NCBI GenBank assembly: GCA_948440265.1
Contig: CAOJOK010000004.1
Coordinates: 1-64,000 of the forward strand
Length of the DNA: 64,000 nucleotides
From: an uncultured Clostridia bacterium
GTDB lineage: Bacteria; Bacillota; Clostridia; Christensenellales; Pumilibacteraceae
Reading direction: 5' to 3'
Position 1 is the stretch's first letter. Each line of letters begins with the position of its first letter. The notes beneath the pieces are model-generated. The model ran no database searches. It was not told the DNA's origin and worked only from the letters and a program-made list of their open reading frames with translations. The position numbers were made by a program, and so were the translations under genes. This document shows, one piece after another, positions 33,572 through 41,436 of the stretch.

Positions 33572-34614
33572 TTTGCTTCTTCGTGTATCTTATCGTAAAC
33601 CATAGAAGCGGCGGGCTCGGCAAGCAGTCCGAAGTCTATTTGACCGAGTTTCAGCGCCTGTATGATTGCGCCGCCGTCCGCATAATAGCGCAGAGCCACT
33701 TTTCCGTCGATTGCGGTATCGCTTCTTTCATAAGAAATTTCCTTGCGCTTCAAAATATATCTGAACACCAAGTCGGGGACCTGCCCTTCCCCTATGACGC
33801 CGACCGTCTTTCCGACAAAGGTCTGCGCGCCGTCCATATCGCCGCCGACGATATAGAGATTGCCGTGCGTCAATGTTGCAACGAGTTTATATCTGCCGTT
33901 CTTATTATAAAGTTTTGCCGCAAGGTTGGACGGTACGACGGCAATATCCGCTTCGCCCGTGGTGACCTTTTGCGCTATCTGATTGGACGGTACGACGGTG
34001 TATTTTACGTCGACGCCGTCAATCTTTTCCGAACTTGCCATAAGCGGCGAGAGCGCGAGAGCAGTCGCTCCGTCCGGCATAAAGACCTTGACGCTTACGG
34101 GTATTTCGCCGCCGTCGGCAGGCTGTGCGTAAAAATCTTCGTCCGGCAGCTTTCCGCCTATCAAGTCCTGCGACAGTTCTTTTTCCATATCGATAAACAA
34201 ATTCAAGTATGCTTCCGCCGCCGCCTTTGCTTCCATAGCCGGCACCGTCTTTATATGACATCTCTGCACGATTTCTTTCGTAACCGAAGTCACGGTGGAA
34301 GTCGTGCCCGACTGCATATTGTTCTTTATCGCTTCGACCGCCTGCGCCGTATTATTCTCCGCCCAGCCGTCTGCTTCTTTAAGCGCCGCCGCAAAGCTCT
34401 TGACGAATCCGCCCGACGTCTGCAGAAGTTCGCTTTTTGCCACAAGGCACGCCTGCGGATATTCCGCCGTACCCGTAACTTCCCGCCACAGCGTCTGCAC
34501 GTCCATTCTGTCGGTGACCAACGTGGGCGTGTAACAATCGCACGCGGCAAACGGCAGAATCGCCGTAAGCGCAAGGCACATAACTATCGTCGCTATCTTT
34601 CCCGTTCTTTTCAT
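33568..34614 (-). CDS. ABC substrate-binding lipoprotein, SsuA/NMT1-like, circularly permuted order
   Basis: 348 residues: signal peptide with lipobox-like FAAC (Cys25), then the binding protein. The order of parts is unusual. In SsuA/NMT1 proteins the chain opens with a 'V.IG..ps..pl..A' strand and ends with a 'YP..lv....f....p..v..fl.a' region. Here that ending (EYPQACLVAKSELL..., about residues 45-145) comes first. The usual opening (VSVKVFMPDGATALALSPL) starts only at residue 174, followed by TTGEADIAVVPSN and finally LKLGQIDFGLLAEPAASM at the C-terminus. This reads as a circular permutation. Start: AAGGAG about 8 nt before the ATG at 34614. Overlaps the permease gene as GTGA. The ligand is unknown. 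Confidence 0.85.
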   Translation of the reverse strand: MKRTGKIATIVMCLALTAILPFAACDCYTPTLVTDRMDVQTLWREVTGTAEYPQACLVAKSELLQTSGGFVKSFAAALKEADGWAENNTAQAVEAIKNNMQSGTTSTVTSVTKEIVQRCHIKTVPAMEAKAAAEAYLNLFIDMEKELSQDLIGGKLPDEDFYAQPADGGEIPVSVKVFMPDGATALALSPLMASSEKIDGVDVKYTVVPSNQIAQKVTTGEADIAVVPSNLAAKLYNKNGRYKLVATLTHGNLYIVGGDMDGAQTFVGKTVGVIGEGQVPDLVFRYILKRKEISYERSDTAIDGKVALRYYADGGAIIQALKLGQIDFGLLAEPAASMVYDKIHEEAK

Positions 34615-34627
34615 AAAATCAATCTCC

Positions 34628-34882
34628 TTATTTATCTGTTCTGGCAAACAGCGTTTTTGCGGATACTCCGTCGAGATTTCCGAGTTTGCCCGTCAGTGCA
34701 TTTATCCTGTCCGCAGGCGCGTCCATTACCACGGAAATCACATTTATTCCGCGCGCGGCAAGCGGCAGTCCCATTCTGCCGATTATGTACTCGCCGAACT
34801 CCGACAGCAGAGAGTTGAGCGTTTCCACCGCGGCTTTGTTCTCCACTATTATTCCGACTTGCGCCAATCTGTTTTCCGACAT
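34628..34882 (-). CDS. TM1266-family (iron-only hydrogenase system) putative regulator
   Basis: 84 residues, an ACT/NikR-C-like ferredoxin-fold domain: RLAQVGIIVENKAAVETLN, EYIIGRMGLPLAARGINVISVV, then APADRINALTGKLG. This matches the TM1266 family, named for its frequent link to [FeFe]-hydrogenase genes; its ligand and targets are not established. Start: ATG at 34882 with AAGGAGC about 8 nt upstream. First gene of the importer operon (gap 13 bp to the binding protein), behind a leader with a terminator. No hydrogenase gene is in this window, so here it may serve the transporter instead. Confidence 0.85.
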   Translation of the reverse strand: MSENRLAQVGIIVENKAAVETLNSLLSEFGEYIIGRMGLPLAARGINVISVVMDAPADRINALTGKLGNLDGVSAKTLFARTDK

Positions 34883-35050
34883 AATTATTAGCTCCTTTTC
34901 AAAAATAAAACCCCTTTTCCATACGAAAAGGGGGAATAAAATTAAGCCGCGTCCGACACGGAAGTACAACCGCGCAAAATGCCTTGCGGACGCAATCTGC
35001 TTTTTAAATTAACCCGCCTTGACAATCAGGTCACCCTTTTCGTTCAGGAC
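34883..35050 (-). promoter_or_regulatory. Structured 5' leader with terminator/antiterminator (candidate riboswitch or attenuator)
   Basis: About 165 nt between the predicted start (~35050) and the TM1266 start codon. Near the 3' end is an intrinsic terminator: arms 34925-34933 and 34911-34919, 5-nt loop, then a U-rich tract (34901-34910). The leader segment complementary to 35034-35043 pairs perfectly over 10 nt with the terminator's first arm (34923-34932), a classic antiterminator. Between them is another stem, GCGTCCG / CGGACGC, extended by AAGC / GCUU. I cannot match it to a known riboswitch class. Confidence 0.7.
34901..34934 (-). terminator. Leader terminator upstream of the importer operon
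   Basis: Perfect 9-bp stem CCCCTTTTC / GAAAAGGGG, loop 34920-34924, followed on the minus strand by nine T in ten bases. It lies before, not after, a gene, only ~20 nt ahead of the TM1266 start, so it must act as an attenuator. Confidence 0.8.
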
Positions 35051-35056
35051 ATATAC

Positions 35057-35086
35057 AGTATACACCCCGACGACGGTCTTTGTCAA
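35057..35086 (-). promoter_or_regulatory. Promoter of the TM1266/importer operon
   Basis: Minus strand TTGACA (35081-35086) and TATACT (35057-35062), 18-bp spacer. It starts right after the stop of the gene at 35090. Confidence 0.8.
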
Positions 35087-35089
35087 GAA

Positions 35090-35638
35090 TTATACGGGAG
35101 CGAAATCGCAGAGTCTGCCGCGATAAATAATCTCGCCTTTTTTCATATTCAGAAACTCTACGGGACGGACCACTTCGCCGAACTCGTCTTTTTCCAAAAT
35201 GTCGAACTTGTCCAAGAGTTCTTTGATAAACTCCGAACAATAATAGCAGTTTGCCTTGCGGCGGTGAATACCCAATTTGGCAAGAAACAGTCCGAGATAG
35301 TTATAATGATATTTCTTCCTGTCCACATACATATTTTTTATGTACTCGTTTATCTCGGCATATTTATCCTTGCTCACAGTCAGACGGATAACCACGACTT
35401 CGCTGTTTTTAAACCGCTTCATAGAACCGAAATGCACGGACTCTTTCACAAATCCGCCGATAAAGGGGTTGCTGGGGAAAATTCTGCCGAAAGAATACAT
35501 CTCGTTCAAGTCGTCTTCCAGACTTATGGACGAATGGGCATACTTATCTCCCGTAACCTTTCTTATTATCTTGGAAACAATAGAATCGGTTGCGCTGACA
35601 ACTATGTAAATATGTTTTTTCTTTTCTTTCTTTTCCAC
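35090..35638 (-). CDS. Permuted papain-fold (YiiX/NlpC-P60-like) hydrolase
   Basis: 182 residues, no signal peptide. The likely catalytic His35 (KYAHSSISL) comes before the likely Cys134 (CYYCSEFIKEL), the order typical of permuted papain-like YiiX/YebB proteins. These act on amide or ester bonds; substrate unknown. The frame stays open to an ATG at 35749, but a consensus promoter (35705-35734) lies inside that extension. The GTG at 35638 with AAGGATAGG upstream is therefore the better start. Very Lys-rich N-terminus (EKKEKKKH). Confidence 0.75.
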   Translation of the reverse strand: MEKKEKKKHIYIVVSATDSIVSKIIRKVTGDKYAHSSISLEDDLNEMYSFGRIFPSNPFIGGFVKESVHFGSMKRFKNSEVVVIRLTVSKDKYAEINEYIKNMYVDRKKYHYNYLGLFLAKLGIHRRKANCYYCSEFIKELLDKFDILEKDEFGEVVRPVEFLNMKKGEIIYRGRLCDFAPV

Positions 35639-35704
35639 TTTCCTATCCTTAACGCCACCGAAATCGGGTCGCGACTCATATAAGAATTTAACCTCGTATT
35701 GTTT

Positions 35705-35734
35705 ATTATAAACGGCAAACCGCTCGTTTGTCAA
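35705..35734 (-). promoter_or_regulatory. Promoter of the permuted papain-like gene
   Basis: Minus strand TTGACA (35729-35734) and TATAAT (35705-35710), 18-bp spacer. Start near 35698, about 60 nt before the GTG at 35638. Confidence 0.8.
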
Positions 35735-35844
35735 ATAACTTATGGGCATATAACGGAAAAACAGACAAAAATTTCGTAAAAACGTATATTTTCCCCTCGT
35801 TTTCGCCTAATACCATTTATGCTTCGGCGGTTTGAATTATGCTC

Positions 35845-36381
35845 TTAAACGCTTGCGCCCATTTCGAAAGCTCTCTGTCCGAAGTCGGTTTTGGCTATAT
35901 CGTCCCTGTCTTCCAGACCTATACCGCGAATGACGCCTTTCAGCTCTACGCCGTCGAAGCAGTCTATCCAGCCCTGTATGTCGGACACGCTGCCGTTCAT
36001 TGCCGCTTCGCTGTCGTCCGCCGCGGTTGCCAATAGATAGACTTCTTTGAACTTGTTTTTGCGTGTATACAATGGGTTGAGTCTGTCAAGAAAAGTTTTC
36101 AGCTGTCCCGAAACGGCATAATAATACACGGGCGTGGCGAACACGAGCACGTCGGCGTTTTGGAATTTAGAGTACAGCGCGTTCATTCCGTCGTTTAATA
36201 CGCATTTGTCGTGCGAGTGGCAATACATACAGCCCGTACAGAACTGCAGTTTCACGTCGCGCACCGCAACCTGCTCCACTTCGTGACCCGCGCTCTTTGC
36301 GCCTTGCGCGAACATATCGGCAAGCGTTTCGGAATTGCCGCCCTTTCTCGGCGACGACGTTACCACTATTACTTTTTTCAT
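35845..36381 (-). CDS. Flavodoxin-like NAD(P)H:FMN oxidoreductase
   Basis: 178 residues of the NADPH-dependent FMN reductase / iron-sulfur flavoprotein group. FMN phosphate loop SSPRKGGNSETL near the N-terminus; a CTGCMYCHSHDKC cluster (four Cys) around residues 48-60 resembles the compact cysteine motif of clostridial iron-sulfur flavoproteins; TPVYYYAVSGQLKTFLDR is the isoalloxazine-binding loop. Likely a redox carrier or quinone/nitro reductase. Start: GTGAGGA about 8 nt before the ATG. Confidence 0.88.
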   Translation of the reverse strand: MKKVIVVTSSPRKGGNSETLADMFAQGAKSAGHEVEQVAVRDVKLQFCTGCMYCHSHDKCVLNDGMNALYSKFQNADVLVFATPVYYYAVSGQLKTFLDRLNPLYTRKNKFKEVYLLATAADDSEAAMNGSVSDIQGWIDCFDGVELKGVIRGIGLEDRDDIAKTDFGQRAFEMGASV

Positions 36382-36442
36382 ATTTATATCCTCACTTTAA
36401 ATTCTTTACATAGATATTTCTCGGGTAGATACAAGCTCTCGT

Positions 36443-37786
36443 TTATATCCGTTTTGTCAGGACGGCAAGAGTTTCGACGGATGTGGTCTGCGGGAACATA
36501 TCGTACGGTTGGACGGAGGTTATATCGAAACCGCCCGTTTTCAGTATCGCGCAGTCGCGGGCAAGCGTGGACGGATTGCAGCTGACATAAATAATTTTAT
36601 TTACCTGCTTTGCCGCCGCCAATGTTTCGACGACGGATTTCTGACAGCCGCTTTTCGGCGGGTCGAGTATGACGCACACGTTTTCTTTCAGTGTTTCGAT
36701 TGCGCTTTCAAGCTGTAGGGCGCAATCGCCGCAAACGAACGAAAGGTTTAATATATTCCTTTCCCTTTTAAGCGTCTGCGCGCTTTTGACCGCCGCCGCG
36801 CTTATTTCCAGACCTATGACCTTTGCGGCTTTCTCTGCCGCCATTGCGCTCATAATGCCTGCTCCGCAGTATGCGTCCACGACGTTTGCGCCGCTTTCGA
36901 TTTCGTCGATAACTGCTTTATACAGCATATCGCGCACGCCGTCGTTGACCTGAAAAAATGCCTGCGGATGATTTTCCGCTTCCATACCGCAGAGCGTCGC
37001 GCGCTCCGAGCCGTAAACAAGTCTTGTTTCTTCGCCCAAAATAACATTGTCGCGGCGTCTGTTTATATTTACGAAAATGCCTGCGTTTTCGCTTCCGCTC
37101 TTTTGCGCCGCTTCTTTGAGTTTGGTTTCGAAATTCTTTTTCTCTCCGTTCAGCACGAAAGTCAAAGCCGTTTTGCCGCCGAGCGTGCGCACGGTAATAT
37201 GGCGCAGGTCTCCGCGTCCGCTCGTTTCGTCGTATGCCGTCAAGCCAGACGACAGCGCAAATTCGAGCGCGCGTCTTGCAATCTCGAAAGTGGGCGGCTT
37301 TTGCAGCATACAGCTGTCCGTTTCCACCACTCTATGCGAGCGTTTCATAAACAGTCCGCCCACGCTTCCGCGTTTTGCGTCGAACCGCACGGGCATTGAC
37401 AGCTTATTGCGGTATTCGTACGGCAGGCTCGGCACGGTGTTTTTCACATTCACATTTTCTCCCGCGTACTTTTTCAGAGCATTTGCCACGATATCCCTTT
37501 TCAGCCGCAGCTGCTCTCCATACTCCACGTGCTGCAGACTGCATCCGCCGCACTGCTTGAAATACGGACAGGGCGGCGAAACTCTGTGCGGCGACGGCGT
37601 AAGAATCTTATTCAGCACCGCGTGGGCAAGGTTGGGTTTTGCCATAACTATTCTTGCACTGACGCGCTCTCCTACTATCGCGCCCGGTATGAATACCGTC
37701 TGTCCGCCGACGTGGGTTATGCCTTCCCCGTACACGCCCATATCTTCGATTACGCACTCTATTACGTCGTCCTTTTCGGTTTCCAT
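36443..37786 (-). CDS. rlmD: 23S rRNA (uracil-5-)-methyltransferase, RlmD/RlmCD type
   Basis: 447 residues. Methylates a uracil of 23S rRNA at C5 using SAM. N-terminal TRAM domain (~1-60), a [4Fe-4S] cysteine set beginning CPYFKQCGGC (Cys73, 79, 82, then Cys in TDSCMLQ), SAM motifs VVDAYCGAGIMS, the DPPKSGC motif and the nucleophile Cys in YVSCNPSTLARD. Start: ATG at 37786 with AAGGAG about 6 nt upstream, rather than the upstream in-frame start at 37807. Which uracil(s) it modifies (1939, 747 or both) cannot be read from sequence. Confidence 0.93.
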   Translation of the reverse strand: METEKDDVIECVIEDMGVYGEGITHVGGQTVFIPGAIVGERVSARIVMAKPNLAHAVLNKILTPSPHRVSPPCPYFKQCGGCSLQHVEYGEQLRLKRDIVANALKKYAGENVNVKNTVPSLPYEYRNKLSMPVRFDAKRGSVGGLFMKRSHRVVETDSCMLQKPPTFEIARRALEFALSSGLTAYDETSGRGDLRHITVRTLGGKTALTFVLNGEKKNFETKLKEAAQKSGSENAGIFVNINRRRDNVILGEETRLVYGSERATLCGMEAENHPQAFFQVNDGVRDMLYKAVIDEIESGANVVDAYCGAGIMSAMAAEKAAKVIGLEISAAAVKSAQTLKRERNILNLSFVCGDCALQLESAIETLKENVCVILDPPKSGCQKSVVETLAAAKQVNKIIYVSCNPSTLARDCAILKTGGFDITSVQPYDMFPQTTSVETLAVLTKRI

Positions 37787-37813
37787 TATTTCTCCTTTTT
37801 TCGTCACGCTTTT

Positions 37814-37842
37814 AATATAACATTATTTTGCCGATAAGTCAA
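37814..37842 (-). promoter_or_regulatory. Promoter of rlmD
   Basis: Minus strand TTGACT (37837-37842) and TATATT (37814-37819), 17-bp spacer. Confidence 0.7.
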
Positions 37843-37883
37843 CATCTTTGCTTTTGCACATTTGGAACCGCTTTGAAAAACTG

Positions 37884-37912
37884 TTGCATAAAAATTAAAA
37901 ATATGGTATAAT
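37884..37912 (+). promoter_or_regulatory. Extended -10 promoter of the citrate synthase gene
   Basis: TTGCAT (37884-37889) and TATAAT (37907-37912), 17-bp spacer, with TG one base ahead of the -10. The ~70-nt leader contains a small TTCGAC / GTCGAA dyad near 37940-37963. Confidence 0.75.
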
Positions 37913-37991
37913 AATAGAAATATTCGTTTTTACACACCGTGTTCGACAGAGGAAAACCGTCGAATACAAGACCCGAATTTAAGGAGATTCT

Positions 37992-39386
37992 ATGACCGAA
38001 TTCGAACAATTGCTCCAAGACGTTATGCCGAAAATAGAAAAGCTGTCGCTACTTGCCGAAGAAAAATCCATTATCGACAGTTCGTTCTATTATCAGTTCG
38101 ACGTAAAACGCGGTCTGCGCGACATCAACGGAAACGGAGTGCTTGCCGGCTTGACGGAGATAAGCGACATTCAGGCTTTTCAGCGTGACGAAAACGGAAA
38201 AGCCGTATTCGACGACGAGGGAAAGCGCATACCGTGCAACGGTATACTTCGTTATCGCGGTATCGACATAAAAGATATTGTCAGAGGGTGCATACAGGAC
38301 AACAGGTACGGTTATGAAGAAGTTGTCTACCTCCTACTTTTCGGAGAACTGCCCAATCAGAAGAAGCTGAAAAGTTTTAAAAAACTGCTCGGCGGATTCC
38401 GCACGCTTCCCGTTTCCTTTGTCCGCGACGTCATTATGAAAGCCCCGTCCACCGATATGATGAACGGTCTGGCGCGCAGTGTGCTTACTATGTATTCCTA
38501 CGACGACCACCCCGACGATATTTCCATATCCAACGTATTGCGGCAATGTCTGCAGCTCATAAGCCAAATGCCGCTTATGGCGGTATATACCTATCAGGTC
38601 TACAAGTATTACCACGAATACAATTCGCTTATAATTCACAAACCGAGAGCCGACCTTTCCACGGCGGAAGCTATGCTGGCGCTTATGCGCGACGACGAGC
38701 AGTATACGGAATTGGAAGCGCGCACTCTGGATTTGATGCTCATACTGCACGCAGAGCACGGCGGCGGAAACAACTCCACGTTCACCACGCACGTCGTATC
38801 GTCTTCCGGAACCGATACATATTCCGTAATCGCGGCGTCGCTCGGCTCGCTTAAAGGACCGCGGCACGGAGGCGCAAACATAAAAGTGGTCAAGATGTTC
38901 GACGATATGAAACAGCATCTCAAAAACCGCAGCGACGGCGCTGTGCGCGACTATCTGAAAAAACTTTTGAACAAAGAAGCTTTCGACAAGAGCGGTCTAA
39001 TATACGGTATGGGTCACGCCGTATATTCCCTGTCCGACCCGAGAGCGGACATTATGAGAAAGTATGTAGAGCAGTTGGCGGAAGAAAAGAAACTGCACGA
39101 CGACTATGAGCTTTACGAAAAGATAGAACGGCTGGCGCCCGAAGTCATAGGAGAATACCGAACGGTATATAAAGGCGTTGCCGCGAACGTGGACTTTTAC
39201 TCCGGATTCGTCAATTCTATGCTCGGCATACCTATGGAGCTGTTCACGCCGATATTCGCCGTGTCCCGTATGGCAGGCTGGGCGGCGCACCGCATAGAGG
39301 AGCTTTCCAACAAGGGCAAGATAATCAGACCGTCCTATAAGGGAATATGCCCCGTCCGCGACTATGTGCCGCTGGACAAGAGATAA
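37992..39386 (+). CDS. gltA: Citrate synthase (clostridial long type)
   Basis: 464 residues. Condenses acetyl-CoA and oxaloacetate to citrate; 2-methylcitrate synthase activity cannot be excluded. Seen: RYRGIDIKDIV near residue 90, catalytic-region HAEHGGGNNSTFTTHVVSS, GPRHGGANIKVV, and GMGHAVYSLSDPRADIMR with the second catalytic His. The ~40-residue N-terminal extension and 464-residue length fit the clostridial citrate/2-methylcitrate synthase group. Start: AAGGAG about 6 nt before the ATG. No aconitase or isocitrate dehydrogenase gene is adjacent, so it may feed glutamate synthesis from elsewhere in the genome. Confidence 0.94.
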   Translation: MTEFEQLLQDVMPKIEKLSLLAEEKSIIDSSFYYQFDVKRGLRDINGNGVLAGLTEISDIQAFQRDENGKAVFDDEGKRIPCNGILRYRGIDIKDIVRGCIQDNRYGYEEVVYLLLFGELPNQKKLKSFKKLLGGFRTLPVSFVRDVIMKAPSTDMMNGLARSVLTMYSYDDHPDDISISNVLRQCLQLISQMPLMAVYTYQVYKYYHEYNSLIIHKPRADLSTAEAMLALMRDDEQYTELEARTLDLMLILHAEHGGGNNSTFTTHVVSSSGTDTYSVIAASLGSLKGPRHGGANIKVVKMFDDMKQHLKNRSDGAVRDYLKKLLNKEAFDKSGLIYGMGHAVYSLSDPRADIMRKYVEQLAEEKKLHDDYELYEKIERLAPEVIGEYRTVYKGVAANVDFYSGFVNSMLGIPMELFTPIFAVSRMAGWAAHRIEELSNKGKIIRPSYKGICPVRDYVPLDKR

Positions 39387-39388
39387 TT

Positions 39389-39424
39389 TAAAGAGCGAAG
39401 AAATAAACTTCTTCGCTCTTTTCA
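39389..39424. terminator. Bidirectional terminator, gltA / TIR-like gene
   Basis: Stem AAAGAGCGAAGAA / TTCTTCGCTCTTT with a 6-nt loop and T run. It lies between gltA (ends 39386) and the minus gene ending at 39453. Confidence 0.85.
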
Positions 39425-39452
39425 ATATACCGTTCGGATTTATACTCTTTAC

Positions 39453-40802
39453 TTATTCTTCCACGAACTGTCCCTGTTTGTCCAGATTCTCTTTTATGCG
39501 AAGCAGCAGTCTGTTTGTGTACTCCGTCTTTTGTTTACGCTTTGCTTCATCCTTCCACTTCTTATACTGTGCGGCGATAAACGACATTGACGAGCTGTCG
39601 TTTTTGAGAAGGCACTGTTCGCTGAAAGCGATGAGATATTCCTGCTGCAACTTATCCGACATATATACGTTTGTGGGGAACTCCCGTTTGAAATTGTCCC
39701 AAAGTATGAAGCGGTTTTCCACCGAATTTTCCAGATTTTTTGCATACTCTTCGTTGTTTCCGATAACGTCTTTATAAAGGTGAGCAAGGTCGTTATAAAT
39801 ATACGACCGCAGAAGATATATCAGACAGTCGTTGCTGTCTTTGAATCTTTCTTCAAGCTTATCTATAAGCTTTATGGTGTCTTTGAAATATTTTAGAGCA
39901 TTGTTTTTGCAGTCGTCTTTTCTCTGCTCCGTCAAGCCCGCATCTTTTAAATACAGCAGATTTATCAGCCCCAAAATATCATTGCAGAGAATATCGATAA
40001 TATCGTCCAATACGCTGGGCTGTTTGCCGCCGCCGTTTGAGAAACTGACGGTTTCCTTTCTTCTATTCAAAATACGCTGTATTCTCTGCTCTGCCATAAA
40101 CTCGTCTGCCAACAGCGCGTTTGCCATATCGCCGCTCTTTAAGAATACGTCGACGTAAGTCTTGGCAAACGACACTATTTCACCCGTTCTGCCGCGACCC
40201 GAAATCCTGTCGAGACTGTCGCGGAATCGCTGATTGTCGTTATAATAATATGCGGCAAGACAGCCGATTACTATGTATTCTTCAAACTCCGTACTGTTAT
40301 AACAGTCCTTGTCGCTTTCCAAATCGCGGCTTATGTACTGCCAATCGTCGATTATTTTAAAGTAGTTGACGGGCAGCTCTTTATTCAGGTTGTTTTCAAA
40401 AAGCCTGTATACTTCGTCCGCCAATTCGTCATCGCTCTTTTCTCCGCCGTCATCGCTCTTTTTGCGAGTCAATTCTTCCGCCCAAACGCCTTCCAAATCG
40501 CTCGGCAAGTCGCTTTTATGCTTGTCTATCAAGAATACGTGTATGCGTTTCATTCGCTTATAGCCGACAAGGTATCCCCACTCGTACATAAGGTTGGTGC
40601 TGAAACCTATGTTCTTATAGTTTTCGACAAGCAGTATGGCTTTGTCGCAAGACTTCATCTGTTCTATTATCTGATTGCCGACAAACATCTGATTGGGGGC
40701 GCCGCCGCCCATAACGATATTGTGGCCGTTTTCTTTGAATTTGCTCTCTAATTTTTGCGCCAATGTCTCGTTGCCGCCCCATCCGATAAAAATATTCGAC
40801 AT
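39453..40802 (-). CDS. TIR-like domain protein with large helical C-terminal region
   Basis: 449 residues. Residues 1-~100 resemble a bacterial TIR-like (predicted nucleotide-binding) domain: IFIGWGGNETLAQKLESKF, a loop with GGGAP, CDKAILLVENYKN, then the conserved helix STNLMYEWGYLVG whose Glu74 sits where the catalytic Glu of NADase TIR domains is expected. Residues ~130-449 are helical and charged, without a family I recognise; a TPR-like sensor or adaptor is possible. TIR domains in bacteria often cleave NAD+ or make signalling nucleotides in antiphage defence. Start: AGGAGG about 8 nt before the ATG. It lies 28 bp after a LOG-family gene on the same strand, sharing its promoter. Confidence 0.8.
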   Translation of the reverse strand: MSNIFIGWGGNETLAQKLESKFKENGHNIVMGGGAPNQMFVGNQIIEQMKSCDKAILLVENYKNIGFSTNLMYEWGYLVGYKRMKRIHVFLIDKHKSDLPSDLEGVWAEELTRKKSDDGGEKSDDELADEVYRLFENNLNKELPVNYFKIIDDWQYISRDLESDKDCYNSTEFEEYIVIGCLAAYYYNDNQRFRDSLDRISGRGRTGEIVSFAKTYVDVFLKSGDMANALLADEFMAEQRIQRILNRRKETVSFSNGGGKQPSVLDDIIDILCNDILGLINLLYLKDAGLTEQRKDDCKNNALKYFKDTIKLIDKLEERFKDSNDCLIYLLRSYIYNDLAHLYKDVIGNNEEYAKNLENSVENRFILWDNFKREFPTNVYMSDKLQQEYLIAFSEQCLLKNDSSSMSFIAAQYKKWKDEAKRKQKTEYTNRLLLRIKENLDKQGQFVEE

Positions 40803-40830
40803 TGTATTTTCCTCCTATCTTTACTTTTCG

Positions 40831-41406
40831 TCAATGCTTTTTTCTGTGTTTGTCGGGGTCTTTCGGACTGCTGTCCAAAAGCCTGACGACTTCTTCCGCG
40901 CAGTCGGCAGTAAAGTATAACTCATTCTTATCCACAGTTACAAAATGTTCTTCGCAAGCCTTTAAGATAAACTTTTTCAAATCGTCAAAGTATCCGAAAG
41001 CATTATATACGACTACCGTTTTATTGTGCCGACCGAACATCTTTAAAGACAGCACTTCAAAAAATTCTTCCAATGTGCCTATGCCGCCGGGAAGAATTAC
41101 AAATGCGTCCGACCCCATTATCATTTCTTTTTTTCTTTCGGCGATATCAACCGTCAACGTGATTTTATCGGCATCGAAAAAAGGCGTATCGTAACCTTCG
41201 GTTTCGAAAAACTCGGGTACGATGCCGTGAACATAGCCCTTTTGCGATTTTGCTCCGCGTGCGACTGCTCCCATAAGACCCGTTCCGCCCGCGCCGAAAA
41301 CCAGCATATGTCCCTTTTCGACAAGCGCGGCGCCGAGTTTTTCCGCCGCCTTGATATATTTATCGTCGATATGCGCGCTTGCCGCGCCGAATACGCAAAC
41401 ATTCAT
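40831..41406 (-). CDS. LOG family protein (cytokinin riboside 5'-monophosphate phosphoribohydrolase type)
   Basis: 191 residues, normal LOG length. Rossmann-like fold that hydrolyses N-glycosidic bonds of nucleoside monophosphates. Motifs: GAGGTGLMGAVARG (~38-51), Arg91-Lys92 and Met95 in ERKKEMIM, and the signature PGGIGTLEE (~106-114) with catalytic Glu. It is first of a two-gene operon with the TIR-like gene (28-bp gap). LOG proteins belong to the SLOG superfamily, and the SLOG domain of Thoeris ThsA binds a TIR-made signal, which makes the pairing noteworthy. Start: ATG at 41406, AGGAG about 9 nt upstream; a TTG at 41415 is too close. Confidence 0.9.
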   Translation of the reverse strand: MNVCVFGAASAHIDDKYIKAAEKLGAALVEKGHMLVFGAGGTGLMGAVARGAKSQKGYVHGIVPEFFETEGYDTPFFDADKITLTVDIAERKKEMIMGSDAFVILPGGIGTLEEFFEVLSLKMFGRHNKTVVVYNAFGYFDDLKKFILKACEEHFVTVDKNELYFTADCAEEVVRLLDSSPKDPDKHRKKH

Positions 41407-41436
41407 CTTTAACAACTCCTACTGTTTACGCTTTTT

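Noticed and set aside
34940-35080. TPP-riboswitch-like words (GGGGTG ... CTGA ... ACCTGAT) on the minus strand upstream of the importer operon.
   Set aside because: The first word lies inside the promoter spacer, upstream of the predicted start, and the expected following elements (second stem and CGNAGGGA-type end) are missing.
39453-41406. Calling the LOG-TIR-like pair a Thoeris system.
   Set aside because: Thoeris needs ThsA (SIR2-SLOG or related effector) and ThsB (TIR-only). Neither architecture is present; the resemblance is at superfamily level only.
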